Positions 1 through 10,800 of a DNA stretch of 64,000 nucleotides are shown piece after piece. Both the position numbers and the translations under genes were made by a program. The DNA comes from Rhodopirellula baltica (GTDB taxonomy: Bacteria > Planctomycetota > Planctomycetia > Pirellulales > Pirellulaceae), in assembly GCA_002901265.1 (NCBI GenBank), contig PPHI01000036.1, forward strand, positions 1 to 64,000. The letters run 5' to 3'. The notes beneath the pieces are model-generated. The model did not search any database. It was given only the letters and a program-made list of their open reading frames with translations, and had not been told where the DNA came from. How positions within the stretch are numbered: position 1 is the first letter of the stretch; each line of letters starts with the position of its first letter.

Positions 1-258
1 CTGCCAATTTTGGACGCACCGGTCTTGAAAACGCAATGGTCCGTCCAAGGTGACGAAAACCATGTGTTGGTTCCTGAAGACGGCGGCTCCCTCGCCCCCA
101 GACACCCAGCAGCCCCCCAACTGCGGATTGGCACCACCAGGCCGAACCTGAGTGCCAGCGTGTTTCGTCAAAATGGCAGACACAGCTGTCCCCATTGGTT
201 TCGCCGTCATCCAGGCCGCCAATGTTTCTGCCCAGCGAGCGTCTTCAGGATTCGGCAT
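1..258 (-). CDS. Uncharacterised protein, N-terminal part (runs off left edge)
   Basis: The complement reads open from an ATG at 258 to base 1 (86 codons), with an in-frame stop just upstream at 277-279, so 258 is the only ATG start. The visible residues are soluble-looking, with no signal peptide or membrane segment. They include a Gly-rich stretch (VRPGGANPQLGGCWVSGGEG) followed by a beta-like segment ending in FRNQHMVFVTLDGPLRFQDR. I do not recognise the family, and the C-terminus lies outside the window. The gene is divergent from groES and shares a 362-bp intergenic region with it. Coding status rests on the open frame and protein-like composition only. Confidence 0.5.
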   Translation of the reverse strand, partial: MPNPEDARWAETLAAWMTAKPMGTAVSAILTKHAGTQVRPGGANPQLGGCWVSGGEGAAVFRNQHMVFVTLDGPLRFQDRCVQNWQ

Positions 259-620
259 GATCGCTGGGGAAGCGGTTTAGTGCGGCGATTCGCGGCTTTT
301 GGATCCAGGTCATCATAGGATTCTGGGGCTTGGAACCGCGGTCCAAGGGGCGACTGGCACGCCTTTTGCTCTCCCGCACCGCTGATGATTCGAACTGTCA
401 ACTTGGCGACGCCGAAGCATGGTTGTCGCGAAGCGATTTGGAGTAGAAAATCGTTGCCACCACGCCGTCGGGAAAGTTCCCCGGCGAAGTGTGAGACGCA
501 CACAAGCTCCCAGTTCGACTGCGTATCCGGGACGGAGAAGACCGCGATTGGTTTTGTCCCAGAGAAACATACGACACAGTCAGTCACATTCCCCGCACTT
601 TACAAAAGGTATCCGCAACC
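259..620. other. Divergent intergenic region upstream of groES
   Basis: This gap separates the left-edge gene from groES. I searched it for the CIRCE heat-shock operator (TTAGCACTC-N9-GAGTGCTAA) and found no match. No convincing hairpin or tandem operator is visible. A 126-codon reverse-strand frame (207-587) crosses it and overlaps the left-edge gene; it lacks protein-like character and I reject it. Confidence 0.5.
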
Positions 621-938
621 ATGGCGACTGCCACGAAGAAGAAGGCATCCGTTCGTCTGCAACCAATCGGCGAACGTATTGTGGTCAAGCGAGAGGAGAG
701 CGAAGCAACGACGGCCGGCGGCATCGTTCTGCCTGATTCCGCGAAAGAAAAGCCAGCTCGCGGAACGGTCGTTGCCGTTGGCACAGGAAAGTTGCTCGAT
801 GACGGCAGCCGCAGTGACAGCCAATTGTCCGAAGGCGACAAGGTTCTGTTCAGCAGCTACGCCGGCGAGACTGTCGAAGTCGAGGGTGTCGAGTACCTGT
901 TGATGCGTGAAGATGACGTCCTGGCGGTCATCGGATAA
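621..938 (+). CDS. groES: Co-chaperonin GroES (Hsp10)
   Basis: 105 aa. GroES forms the heptameric lid of the GroEL folding chamber in the cytoplasm. The core is typical: RLQPIGERIVVKREESEATT at residues 11-30, the mobile loop with its GGIVLPDSAKEKP segment, the roof region, and the C-terminal beta strand YLLMREDDVLAVIG. The N-terminus carries about nine extra residues (MATATKKKA) compared with the usual 95-97 aa protein. The ATG at 621 follows AAGGT. groEL starts 66 bp downstream on the same strand, the standard groESL order. No CIRCE element precedes it, so HrcA control is not supported by the sequence. Confidence 0.97.
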   Translation: MATATKKKASVRLQPIGERIVVKREESEATTAGGIVLPDSAKEKPARGTVVAVGTGKLLDDGSRSDSQLSEGDKVLFSSYAGETVEVEGVEYLLMREDDVLAVIG

Positions 939-998
939 GACCTGCCGAGTCATCGCGACAAGATCCAAAGCATTTCTCAAACCAAACAAACTAGCTGA

Positions 999-2621
<1,623 letters not shown>

Positions 2622-2660
2622 GATCGCCTAGCGGGAAACCGCAACGCATCAAACAACGAA

Positions 2661-2694
2661 ACGCCCGGAGTTCTGCTCCGGGCGTTTTCTGTTT
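2661..2694 (+). terminator. Rho-independent terminator after groEL
   Basis: A perfect 10-bp GC-rich stem (2661-2670 with 2676-2685) closes a 5-nt loop and is followed by TTTCTGTTT. It lies 40 bp past the groEL stop. Confidence 0.9.
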
Positions 2695-2711
2695 GCCTCA
2701 ACCTCCGTAGC

Positions 2712-2767
2712 GGATCTTGTCAAAGATCCGGCCCGTTTCCTCAAGTAGTGGATCTTGTCAAAGATCC
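2712..2767. repeat. Two copies of an 18-bp palindromic repeat
   Basis: The sequence GGATCTTGTCAAAGATCC occurs exactly at 2712-2729 and again at 2750-2767, 38 bp apart. Each copy has 7-bp arms around a 4-nt centre, and both are followed by CGG. It looks like an intergenic REP-type hairpin rather than an operator, since no gene starts near it. Confidence 0.75.
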
Positions 2768-2934
2768 GGGGCCACCAGATGTGTCTCACCAAAACACCAG
2801 TGAAGGCTGCCAAGCGAGCGCCATGCTGACACGTAGGGACTTCGGCAATCAATTCGGCCTGCGTGCTGGATAGCGTCACGCCATTGATGGTGTCCTTCGC
2901 TTGGATCGAAAGTCGACGGAGCGGCGGTAGCGAC

Positions 2935-3022
2935 GCCGGCCCCTCCGGGGCGATTGCTTGGTGGGGTTTTTAATTCTCGGGGCTTCTGCCCCGAGCTACC
3001 AAAGCCGGCCCCTCCGGGGCGA
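2935..3022 (+). repeat. Interspersed GC-rich hairpin repeat, copy A
   Basis: The unit reads GCCGGCCCCTCCGGGGCGA, a spacer containing GTGGGGTTTTTAATTCTCGG, an 8-bp-stem hairpin at 2976-2995 (CTCGGGGC TTCT GCCCCGAG), AGCTACCAAAG, and the GGCCCCTCCGGGGCGAG module again. Copy B at 4402-4490 is nearly the same in the same orientation, and copy C at 4603-4670 is partial and inverted. Confidence 0.85.
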
Positions 3023-3139
3023 GCTTGGTATGATTGATTCGAATCGCGCCGCCTGCTTCTACAGCGACGGCAGGTTTGACTCTGGAGGTTTCTGCGTTGT
3101 TTGCTTGGGGTGGCAGCCTCGAAATTGCTTGGAGGCTTG

Positions 3140-3664
3140 ATGAATCATTCAGGATCCAGAACAGTGCATGATCAGCGGGGGCCGTTGAGGTGGTCGTTGA
3201 AGACGATGCTGGCCTTGGCGGCGACGGTCGCTTGGTTGTGCGGTGCGGTTGTTCTGGCTAATCGTCTCGATTCATTGCGACCATCGGGCGGCGAATGGGT
3301 CACCGCTGCGGCTGTGATAGTCACGATCTATTACTGGCGGTTCCACATCGCGACCTCATCGACAACGCGAGTCGTGAAGGTCATCGCGTTTGTTGCGATG
3401 CTGCTTGGGTTGCTGCCTTATCTCTATCTGTATTCCGGGCTTCTTGCGGATTGGTCCCGCATGCCGGTCTCGAGATGGGTTGGAGATCCGGTCTGGGTGT
3501 ATGCCATTCCGGCGTGCTCATTTATGGCGTTTGATCTGAGGAAAGATCCACGTCGATTAAACGCCTATTTGCTCGGAAGCATCGCAGAGGTCGTTGTCAT
3601 CGTTCCGGTTTGGACGTACGCCTGGATTATCGTGCAACAGCGGTTGGGGTGGTGGTGGATGTAG
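3140..3664 (+). CDS. Small integral membrane protein of unknown function
   Basis: 174 aa when started at the ATG at 3140, which follows a good GGAGG ribosome-binding site at 3131-3135; upstream in-frame codons lack one. After a polar N-terminus of about 20 residues there are roughly five hydrophobic segments: LALAATVAWLCGAVVLA, WVTAAAVIVTIYYW, a third with VIAFVAMLLGLLPYLYLYSG, one with VWVYAIPACSFMAF, and a C-terminal one with VVVIVPVWTYAWIIVQ. I recognise no family motif or catalytic signature. It and the next gene sit between direct copies A and B of a hairpin repeat. Confidence 0.6.
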   Translation: MNHSGSRTVHDQRGPLRWSLKTMLALAATVAWLCGAVVLANRLDSLRPSGGEWVTAAAVIVTIYYWRFHIATSSTTRVVKVIAFVAMLLGLLPYLYLYSGLLADWSRMPVSRWVGDPVWVYAIPACSFMAFDLRKDPRRLNAYLLGSIAEVVVIVPVWTYAWIIVQQRLGWWWM

Positions 3665-3791
3665 TGTGGCATTCAAGCCTTGGGAATTCTGAAAGGCGAT
3701 TCACGGACAGTCGATACGAACTGTTACGATGGAAGGCACCATCGCAAACAGATTGATTCGTCGAATCGTTCTCAAACTTGAGGCTGCTAAA

Positions 3792-4337
3792 ATGGTGATA
3801 AGATTTCTCGCATTGTTCCTATTGGCGTTGTTTTCGGTCACCTCTAACGCGCAAGGTCCTAAAGGAACGTTGACGTTTCTACAGCCTGGGGATGATTACA
3901 CGATTCGGTTTTCCGGTGATGTCGACCTCTTTACAAAGAGCAAGAGCAGCGTTGCTTACGGACAGACTTCCGATGGTCAACGGATCCCGGTGACGACGAG
4001 CATCAAACACACCGTGACGACGTTTCGAGTGATCGAGCTCGGGCCATCGCAATGGACGCTGTTGGAACATCCGGCGGTATTGACCGAGGCGGGCGTTTGG
4101 AACAGGAAACTTGCGTCGGCGGCAAAGCTGGTGCCCGCGACAATTGAGAAACTAGAGGAAACCGAAGAGGGGCAGAAACGCCTGGAAAAGCTTCGTCAGT
4201 TTTCGGAAGAATCGGTCGAGACGTCGAGAACGTGGGTCAACCTTTCACACGCGATTGCCATTTCACCGTTGCCGGAAACGGATTCTCAACCACGATTGTC
4301 GTTCGACATCTCGGTATCTCGAGCCGAGGCGAAGTAA
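3792..4337 (+). CDS. Exported protein of unknown function
   Basis: 181 aa from the ATG at 3792. That start directly gives a signal peptide (MVIRFLALFLLALFSVTSNA, cleavage near AQG) and follows TTGAGG; a start at 3729 would add 21 charged residues in front of it. The mature protein is soluble and mixed alpha/beta, with a polar region around EKLEETEEGQKRLEKLRQFS that could be a short amphipathic helix. No known domain is apparent. It lies 127 bp after the small membrane protein, in the same repeat-flanked segment, so the two may be co-transcribed. Confidence 0.6.
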   Translation: MVIRFLALFLLALFSVTSNAQGPKGTLTFLQPGDDYTIRFSGDVDLFTKSKSSVAYGQTSDGQRIPVTTSIKHTVTTFRVIELGPSQWTLLEHPAVLTEAGVWNRKLASAAKLVPATIEKLEETEEGQKRLEKLRQFSEESVETSRTWVNLSHAIAISPLPETDSQPRLSFDISVSRAEAK

Positions 4338-4401
4338 GCGCGAATGGTAGGTGCCATCGTTGATCGTGAATCGAATTCAAACGTTGATTCTCGGTCGCGA
4401 T

Positions 4402-4490
4402 GCCGGCCCGTCCGGGGCGATTGCATGGTGGGGTTTTTAATTCTTGGGGCTCCCGCCCCGAGCTACCAAAGACGGCCCCTCCGGGGCGAG
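4402..4490 (+). repeat. Interspersed GC-rich hairpin repeat, copy B
   Basis: A near-identical, same-orientation copy of 2935-3022. It has the GCCGGCCC-TCCGGGGCGATTGC opening, GGTGGGGTTTTTAATTC, a GGGGC-TCCC-GCCCC hairpin, GAGCTACCAAAG and the closing GGCCCCTCCGGGGCGAG module. Together with copy A it brackets the genes at 3140 and 3792. Confidence 0.85.
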
Positions 4491-4602
4491 TGATCAGGGT
4501 TGCGGCACGCACTGAGCACTCGCCAGAAAAGTCTGGTTGATTGGCGTGTCCCACCGTCCGTTATCTTGGCGGCGGGTGAATTGACTCCCGAGGAGTCCGC
4601 GT

Positions 4603-4670
4603 CGGTAGCTCGGGGTGGCAACCCCGAGACCGCGAGACAAACCGGACCGCTCGCCCCGGAGGGGCCGGCG
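4603..4670 (-). repeat. Interspersed hairpin repeat, copy C (inverted, partial)
   Basis: The reverse-orientation version contains GGTAGCTCGGGG-TGGCAA-CCCCGAG followed by GCTCGCCCCGGAGGGGCCGGC. The middle spacer differs from copies A and B. It lies just past the stop of the leftward rhomboid gene, so its hairpins could also act as transcription stops. Confidence 0.7.
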
Positions 4671-4678
4671 GCGCAAAT

Positions 4679-5248
4679 TCAGCGACTTGTGGCTGGATTT
4701 CGAGATGGCAGCTTTTGTTCGGCGAATGCTGCGGCGATGCCGCCTAGTAAACCGGTCAGGTGCCCGTCCCAGGAAACCTCACCGCCGAGTGGCAGGATGC
4801 CCCAGAGGATCGTTCCGCCGAATAGGATGCCAACACCGATCGCGACCGCCACGGAAAGCATTCGTTTGTGCAAGAAACCGCTGGTGATCAACAACCCGAT
4901 CAGGCCGAATACCAATCCACTGGCGCCGATGTGAATGGCGCCGCGTCCGACCAGCCAGAGCAGCCCGCTACCCAACAACGCTGTCATTCCAATCACTGGC
5001 CAAGGGTCGCGGCGTGTCCCGCTGACAATAAACAGCAGCAGTGCTAGCGACGCCGTGTTGCGGAAGAGGTGCACGAAGCCGTCGTGCAGAAACGGCATCG
5101 TCAAAATGCCAGCGAGGCCCCACAGGGATCGCGGCACCAATCCCCATTGATTCAGGTCGTAGGGGATCGTCGCGTCGACGACACGAACCAACCACATCGC
5201 CAACAGCAATGCCCCGATCAGATACGCATTGCGATGAAGGTTCTGCAT
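4679..5248 (-). CDS. Rhomboid-family intramembrane serine protease
   Basis: 189 aa with about six hydrophobic segments. Rhomboid proteases cut transmembrane substrates inside the bilayer with a Ser-His dyad. The nucleophile motif GASGLVFGL places the serine near residue 110, the catalytic histidine is H163 in SWDGHLTGLLGG, and HDGFVHLFRNTASL (55-68) supplies the conserved His/Asn of the second helix. The protein is small for the family and has no cytosolic domain. It is the last gene of a leftward run (esterase, EboD-like protein, rhomboid), 71 bp after its neighbour. Substrate unknown. Confidence 0.88.
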   Translation of the reverse strand: MQNLHRNAYLIGALLLAMWLVRVVDATIPYDLNQWGLVPRSLWGLAGILTMPFLHDGFVHLFRNTASLALLLFIVSGTRRDPWPVIGMTALLGSGLLWLVGRGAIHIGASGLVFGLIGLLITSGFLHKRMLSVAVAIGVGILFGGTILWGILPLGGEVSWDGHLTGLLGGIAAAFAEQKLPSRNPATSR

Positions 5249-5319
5249 CCCTGGTCAGTTGCTTTCGGGCGCTGGCGGAAATGGCTTGATGTCGTGAGCT
5301 CAAGTCGATCGACAGGCCG

Positions 5320-6561
5320 CTAGACGCCGACTTCGCGGCGCAGCATCTCGATCGCTTGGGCCATCGTTGCGGTGTCGATCTCGTGAACGTTGACGCTGTC
5401 TCCAACGCCTCGCAACATGGTGATCGTCAAGCGGCCGCCTAGGTGTTGACGGAACTCTTCGAGTCCAACCAATAATCGGTCCAACGGCGACAACGCTTCG
5501 TGCCACAGCGACATCCCCATCGATTGCAAGCACTGGCAAGTGCGACGCACGTCTTCGATCGGAAAGCCGAGTTTCAGGTGTGAGTAGAAACAGTCAATCG
5601 CGACGCCGATGCCGACCGCTTCTCCGTGACGGATTTCGTAGTTGGTGATCGGTTCCAGTTTGTGTGCCGACCAGTGTCCGAAATCTAGCGGGCGTGCTTC
5701 GAGCATTTCGAATGGGTCGCCGCCTTCGGTGATGTGTCGCAAATGCAGTTTGCAGCTGACCGCGATCGCACGGGTCACGACGTCCATTTCGCGCTCGCGA
5801 ATCCCGTCGGCGTTTTCGCACAGCCAGTCGAATTCACTACGGCTTTTCAGCAGCGCTACTTTCACCGATTCGCTGAACCCGCTGACGAAATCGCGCTCGG
5901 GTAACGAATCCAACAGGGCGGCGTCGTTAATCACCGCCCAAGGGACGGCAAAGGTTCCGACCCAGTTCTTTTTACCGAAGTAGTTGATCGCGTTTTTGAC
6001 ACCGACGCCGCTGTCGCCTTGTGCGAGCGTGGTCGTCGGAATACGAACCAAACGAATGCCGCGGTGTGCGATTGCGGCCGCATAGCCGACGGCATCCAGG
6101 AACGCGCCGCCGCCAACCGCGATGACATAGCTGCGACGGTCCAAATCGTGGTCGTTGATCTTGGCCAGCACCGCCTCGACGCCGGCCGAGTCGTTTTTGA
6201 TGGTCTCGCCGCCTTCGAGCAGCATGGTGTGATCGACCAAGCGGATCGAGTCGGCGTCTTCGAGGTTGGATGCGATTTCTTGGACGTGATCGCTGGAGGT
6301 TGCGACGGCACGTTCGGCGATCAGCAGCACCTTGGCTGGGCCGGACCCGCCAGGTTGGAGGACGTCAAGCAGCACCGAAAAATCGTCGCCAGAGAGTTCG
6401 CCCGTCGTGCGGACCCGATGGGTGAACGGGACCGAAAAAGCGACGTCCTGGTTCAGTACGTGGTCGTCGCTGGTGGTCCCGATCGGTTCACGGCCGAATC
6501 GTTCGTGGTGCGGAGTGTCGTTGTGTGATTCGGTTCTGGCCAAGTCGTTTCGTCGTAACAT
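5320..6561 (-). CDS. EboD-like sugar-phosphate cyclase (3-dehydroquinate synthase superfamily)
   Basis: 413 aa from the ATG at 6561, which overlaps the esterase stop as TAATG and so implies translational coupling. The fold is that of AroB-type NAD- and metal-dependent cyclases: VIAVGGGAFLDAVGYAAAIA (147-166) binds NAD, and GFSESVKVA (E231), DFGHWSAHKLE (H296/H300) and RHGEAVGIG (H312) match the metal-ligand positions of dehydroquinate synthase. The wording of these motifs (GGDPFEMLEARPLDFGHWSA, HLGGRLTITMLR) resembles the EboD branch rather than true AroB, where NFGHTxGHAIE is typical. No other ebo-cluster gene is in the window. The substrate cannot be read from sequence. Automated annotation would probably say 3-dehydroquinate synthase. 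Confidence 0.82.
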   Translation of the reverse strand: MLRRNDLARTESHNDTPHHERFGREPIGTTSDDHVLNQDVAFSVPFTHRVRTTGELSGDDFSVLLDVLQPGGSGPAKVLLIAERAVATSSDHVQEIASNLEDADSIRLVDHTMLLEGGETIKNDSAGVEAVLAKINDHDLDRRSYVIAVGGGAFLDAVGYAAAIAHRGIRLVRIPTTTLAQGDSGVGVKNAINYFGKKNWVGTFAVPWAVINDAALLDSLPERDFVSGFSESVKVALLKSRSEFDWLCENADGIREREMDVVTRAIAVSCKLHLRHITEGGDPFEMLEARPLDFGHWSAHKLEPITNYEIRHGEAVGIGVAIDCFYSHLKLGFPIEDVRRTCQCLQSMGMSLWHEALSPLDRLLVGLEEFRQHLGGRLTITMLRGVGDSVNVHEIDTATMAQAIEMLRREVGV

Positions 6562-7520
6562 TAGAACGTAAGGTCCTGCCATCCTCGCCACAGCCAACGC
6601 AGCGACTCGGGAAAGATCGCGCCACCGTGGTTTCCGTTGTGGGCGCCGGTGCCAAATACCAGTTTGTAATCGTAGTCAGCGAACTCAAGTGCTTTTGCCA
6701 TCTGTTTGTTCGCTAATGGCCAATTACCGTGCTGGTTATCGAGGTCGTTTTCGCCGTCTTGCAAAAAGATTCGCAGTGGTTTCGGTTTTGTCTTGCGAAT
6801 GAGTGCGGGGTAATTGTGTCCGCCACGAATGTTCACGAAGCTCCCAATGTGACTGGCCGCTTTGCGAAATTGGTCGGGGCGGTGCCAGGCGACTGAGAAG
6901 GCACAGATCCCCCCCGAGCTGTTTCCACAGATTGCGCGGAGGTCGGGGTTTTTGCTGATGACGTAGTCCTTTTCAACTTCGGGCAAGATTTCGGTCAGCA
7001 AAAATTCAGCGTAGTCACCGTTCATCGAATCGTATTCGACACTTCGGTTTTCCGGCTGCGGTCGCCAGCCACGGGTTTCCGGCAACTCGCTGCGATAGCC
7101 TGGATCGATCATCACGGCGATCGTGATCGGCATGTCGCCTTTGGCAATCAAATTGTCGAACACCACCGGGACGCGGAACTCACCGGTTTTGCCTTCAAAG
7201 GCATGCCCGTCCTGGAACACCATCAATGCGGCGGGAGTCTTGCCGTCGTACTGGGCAGGAACGTAAACGCTGTAGCGACGTTTGGTTCCGGGATAAACCT
7301 TGCTTTCCAGCCACGTGTGCTGTGTCACTGTGCCGTGCGGGACTGCATCATCGATTTGCGATTCCGGTCCAAGTTCGTAGGGGACGGGATCGGCAGCGCA
7401 CAGTTTAGGTGACTGCGGCAAAATCACGGCGCCGAGGCAGATTGCACAAAACAGGCGAACCCATTGCGAAGGCAGCGGCTGGGGTGGGGCCGACCACCAG
7501 CTTTTTGGCGGGATGTTCAT
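6561..7520 (-). CDS. Secreted alpha/beta-hydrolase, esterase D/enterochelin esterase-like
   Basis: 319 aa with a hydrophobic N-terminal export signal (about 21-43, ending near LCAADP). It belongs to the esterase family of PF00756 type, which includes enterochelin, feruloyl and S-formylglutathione esterases. ICGNSSGGICAF holds the nucleophile S201 in a GxSxG motif. FGTGAHNGNHGG supplies the catalytic His (H298), and the acidic partner is probably in QDGENDLDN (255-263). RRYSVYVPAQYD is the usual first strand of the family. It is the first gene of the leftward operon with the EboD-like and rhomboid genes. The natural ester substrate is unknown. Confidence 0.87.
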   Translation of the reverse strand: MNIPPKSWWSAPPQPLPSQWVRLFCAICLGAVILPQSPKLCAADPVPYELGPESQIDDAVPHGTVTQHTWLESKVYPGTKRRYSVYVPAQYDGKTPAALMVFQDGHAFEGKTGEFRVPVVFDNLIAKGDMPITIAVMIDPGYRSELPETRGWRPQPENRSVEYDSMNGDYAEFLLTEILPEVEKDYVISKNPDLRAICGNSSGGICAFSVAWHRPDQFRKAASHIGSFVNIRGGHNYPALIRKTKPKPLRIFLQDGENDLDNQHGNWPLANKQMAKALEFADYDYKLVFGTGAHNGNHGGAIFPESLRWLWRGWQDLTF

Positions 7521-7802
7521 TGAGCGTCGTCAAAGAGGAGGGCTTGAGGCGGAGAGATCCGCGGAGGGTCCTAACATGATAGCAAGGAAGTCTCGAAGCT
7601 GGAAACGAAGCCGCCGATCCGAGCCACAAACAGAGACACACCTAGCAACGATCAGGACGCAGCAACCCCTCGTCATTGGTGGGGGAGTGTTGGATCTCCG
7701 TTGGGGAAATCCGTAACCGCACTTTCCGCCTAACTCGACTTTTTGCTAAGCCAACACTTCAAGAAGGACCAGGACGGTTTTTTCACCAACGGATTGTGAC
7801 TC

Positions 7803-10800
7803 ATGAAAGCGTTTGGCGTTCGACTCGCCGCAGGGATTGTGACCATTTTGACGGGCGCCATTATGGCTGCCCAATCACAAAAAGAGAAACTCGCGGCAAC
7901 AGAATCGGCATGGACAGAGGAAAGTGTTCCACCTGCGAAGACTGTCATGCCAGTCGGTCTATCGGATCTCGATGCGAACGATGATCAGTCCAAATCTGCC
8001 GAACCGTCAAAGTCGCTGGTGGCAGGGTTGCTGAAGGCAGCGCCACTGAAGGCAGCGGATTCTTCGGAAGCGTCGTCCTTGCGGCAGTTCTCGGCGGCCA
8101 TGCCCAGCATCTCGGACGGCGATTCGTCGGGTGAACACAACGCGGCCAGTGAATCGGCTGACAGTTCGGTCCGATTGGTCCAGCACACCGATGCGGCGGC
8201 GGGTGATACCGGAGAACATTCCGCGAGTTCGGGTCCGTCGATGGCGTTGCCTGGCGGAACGCTTGGTGCAGCACCTATTCATTCCAGCGGAGCCGGTTCG
8301 GCGTCTGGCCCCAGCATGCAATTGCCGGGGTTTGATGACATGCCTCCGATGGACGCCAACTTTGACGAAGACGAAGCTGGCTTTGCTGGCGATGTCGCGA
8401 TGACCAATCAAGGTGCCGTCCAAAACCCCAACGCTCCGCGGATGTTGGGAACACCTAAAATGTCCTCGGTACAGTTCGCCGATACTGCGTCACCGGCCGC
8501 GGCACCACAGGCTGAACAAGCTCGCGCCAGACAATCCCTCGCTGAGCAACCATACGCTGGACCAACACAGTTCGGCAACGAACCGGTCAATGATCTGCGT
8601 TCGGGTGATGCCATGAATGCCGGGACCGGTTTTGACGCTGCGGGCGGCCCCGCAATGATGGGATCGCCATCGATGCATCAGGATGCGGCGATGTATGGGG
8701 ACGTTTCTTATGGGGATGACTCAGCATACGCGAACAACTCTGACCTGGATCCGATGGACACGCCTGGACTGGCTGATACGGCCGATCCGTCCTCGGGCAG
8801 CCCTTCGTCGATGTTAGCACCCGTATTACCCGGAATGGACAACGACGCGGCTCGTCTTGCCGCAGCCCCATCGAGCACCATTCGAATCAATCGCGATCCG
8901 GTCGCTCAAACCCAAGTTGGCAACAATGTCGATCGTGCCGCTGCGGCAACCATCGGATTTGCGTCCAGTCCAAAAATCGTGGGTGCTGACGGAAGCGAAT
9001 CGGCACCCTACGCACAAACCGGTGGTCAATTCGAAATCCCGTCGGATGCCGGACTGCCACCGATGCCAAATCAATCCATGCAAAGCCAGCCAGCGTCCGA
9101 TTATGGCGTTGCCGGTGCGGGACAATCGTTTGGTGGGCAGGGTGGCTATGGCTTGCCTGATCAATCGATGCAAAGCCAAGCGGCACAGAATCTTTCTGTC
9201 CCGAACATGCGAATGGGTAACGCCCAGACCGCGCCGATCGGTGGCACCCCAATGCCGACCGACCTCTACGGCAATCAAGGGAGTGGCCAATCGCTGCAGC
9301 CGGTGTCGCCGTCGATGAATGCTCAGCCTTTGCCGCGTTTGCCAAACAACACGGCGATGAATGATTCAGTTTACCAGCCAGCCGGATTCAAACGGCAACC
9401 CGCCGGTGCAGACGCTCCGATCGGTTCAACTCTTGCATCCCCAGGTGAACGAAGTCTTGATGGACCTCAAGCTCCCTCGGTGATCATCGAAAAGCGAGCT
9501 CCCCAAGAAGTCAAAGTTGGCAAGCCTGCTTCGTTCGTGATCACCGTCCGCAATGTCGGAAATGCAAAAGCGCTGAATGTGCAGGTCTTCGATCGTGTTC
9601 CCACCGGAACTGTACTGACTGACGCCACACCACGTCCGAGTCCGCAATACCAGCCCGAGTTGTATTGGGAGTTAGGGGACTTGGAAGCAGGTCAAGAACG
9701 CACCATCACGCTTCAGCTAACGCCTCAAGAAGAAGGCGAGCTAGGCAGTGTCGCACGAGTCGCGTTCCAAGCGGCCGCGTCGGTACGGACCGTCAGCACA
9801 CGTCCTGAACTGAAGATTGTTCAGAAAGCACTCGAAGAGGTGTTGATCGGACAACAGTTGGAAATCGAATTGGAAGTCAGCAACCCCGGAAGCGGTGCCG
9901 CAACCGGCGTGTTGTTGCAAGAAGACGTTCCCGAAGGTTTGGTGCACCCCGCCGGAAAGCAGCTCGACAACTTGATCGGAACCTTGCGTCCCGGTGAAGT
10001 CCGACGTCAAATCTTGCGAATGAAAGCGGTCAAGCCTGGCGTGATTCAGAACACGATTCGCGTCAAAGGCGACGATGGATTGGAAACGTCCCACTCGATT
10101 GCCGTGAATGTGATCTCGCCGGACTTGCAATTGACGCTGGCCGGACCGTCACGCCGCTACTTGGAACGGCAAGCGACCTATGAATTGCGAATCGATAACG
10201 TCGGTACCGCGGCAGCGGAAAATGTCGATTTGAGTTTGCAATTGGACCGCGGATTCACGTTCGTCAAAACCAATTTCGAAGGCCAATACGATCCGACCCG
10301 CCACGCGGTGTTCTGGTCGCTGGAAAAACTGCCTGCCGGCGAGTGGGGCAAAGTCGAAGTGACTTTGTTGCCGGTCGAAGAAGGCAACCGTGTATTGCAC
10401 AGCGAAGCACGTGCGGACCTCGGCGTTACAACCTCCGCCGAATCGCAAGTCGTTGTCGATTCGCTTGCCGAATTGACATTCTCGATTGCTGATACGGCCG
10501 ACCCGATCGAAGTCGGTGGCGTGACCACCTACGAGATTCGCGTATCGAACACCGGTTCGAAAGACGACAACAACGTCAACGTCGCGTTGCAACTTCCGCA
10601 AGGGATGACGCTGGTCGAGCAAGGTGACTACACCGCGCAAGGCAACGGCGTGATCACGTTCTCGCCACGAGGTTTGTTGAAAGCCAATGACGAAGTCGTC
10701 TACCGGGTCAAAGCACAAGGTGTTGCACCGGGACGTCACTTGGTCAAGGCGATCGTGACCAGCGACCAATCGAACGTGCCGGTCACCAAAGAAGAAAGCA

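Noticed and set aside
207-587. 126-codon reverse frame in the region before groES
   Set aside because: It overlaps the left-edge gene in another frame, and its composition (many Cys, Arg and Pro, no fold pattern) does not look like a protein.
259-620. CIRCE heat-shock operator expected before groES
   Set aside because: No TTAGCACTC or GAGTGCTAA half-site is found in the intergenic region.
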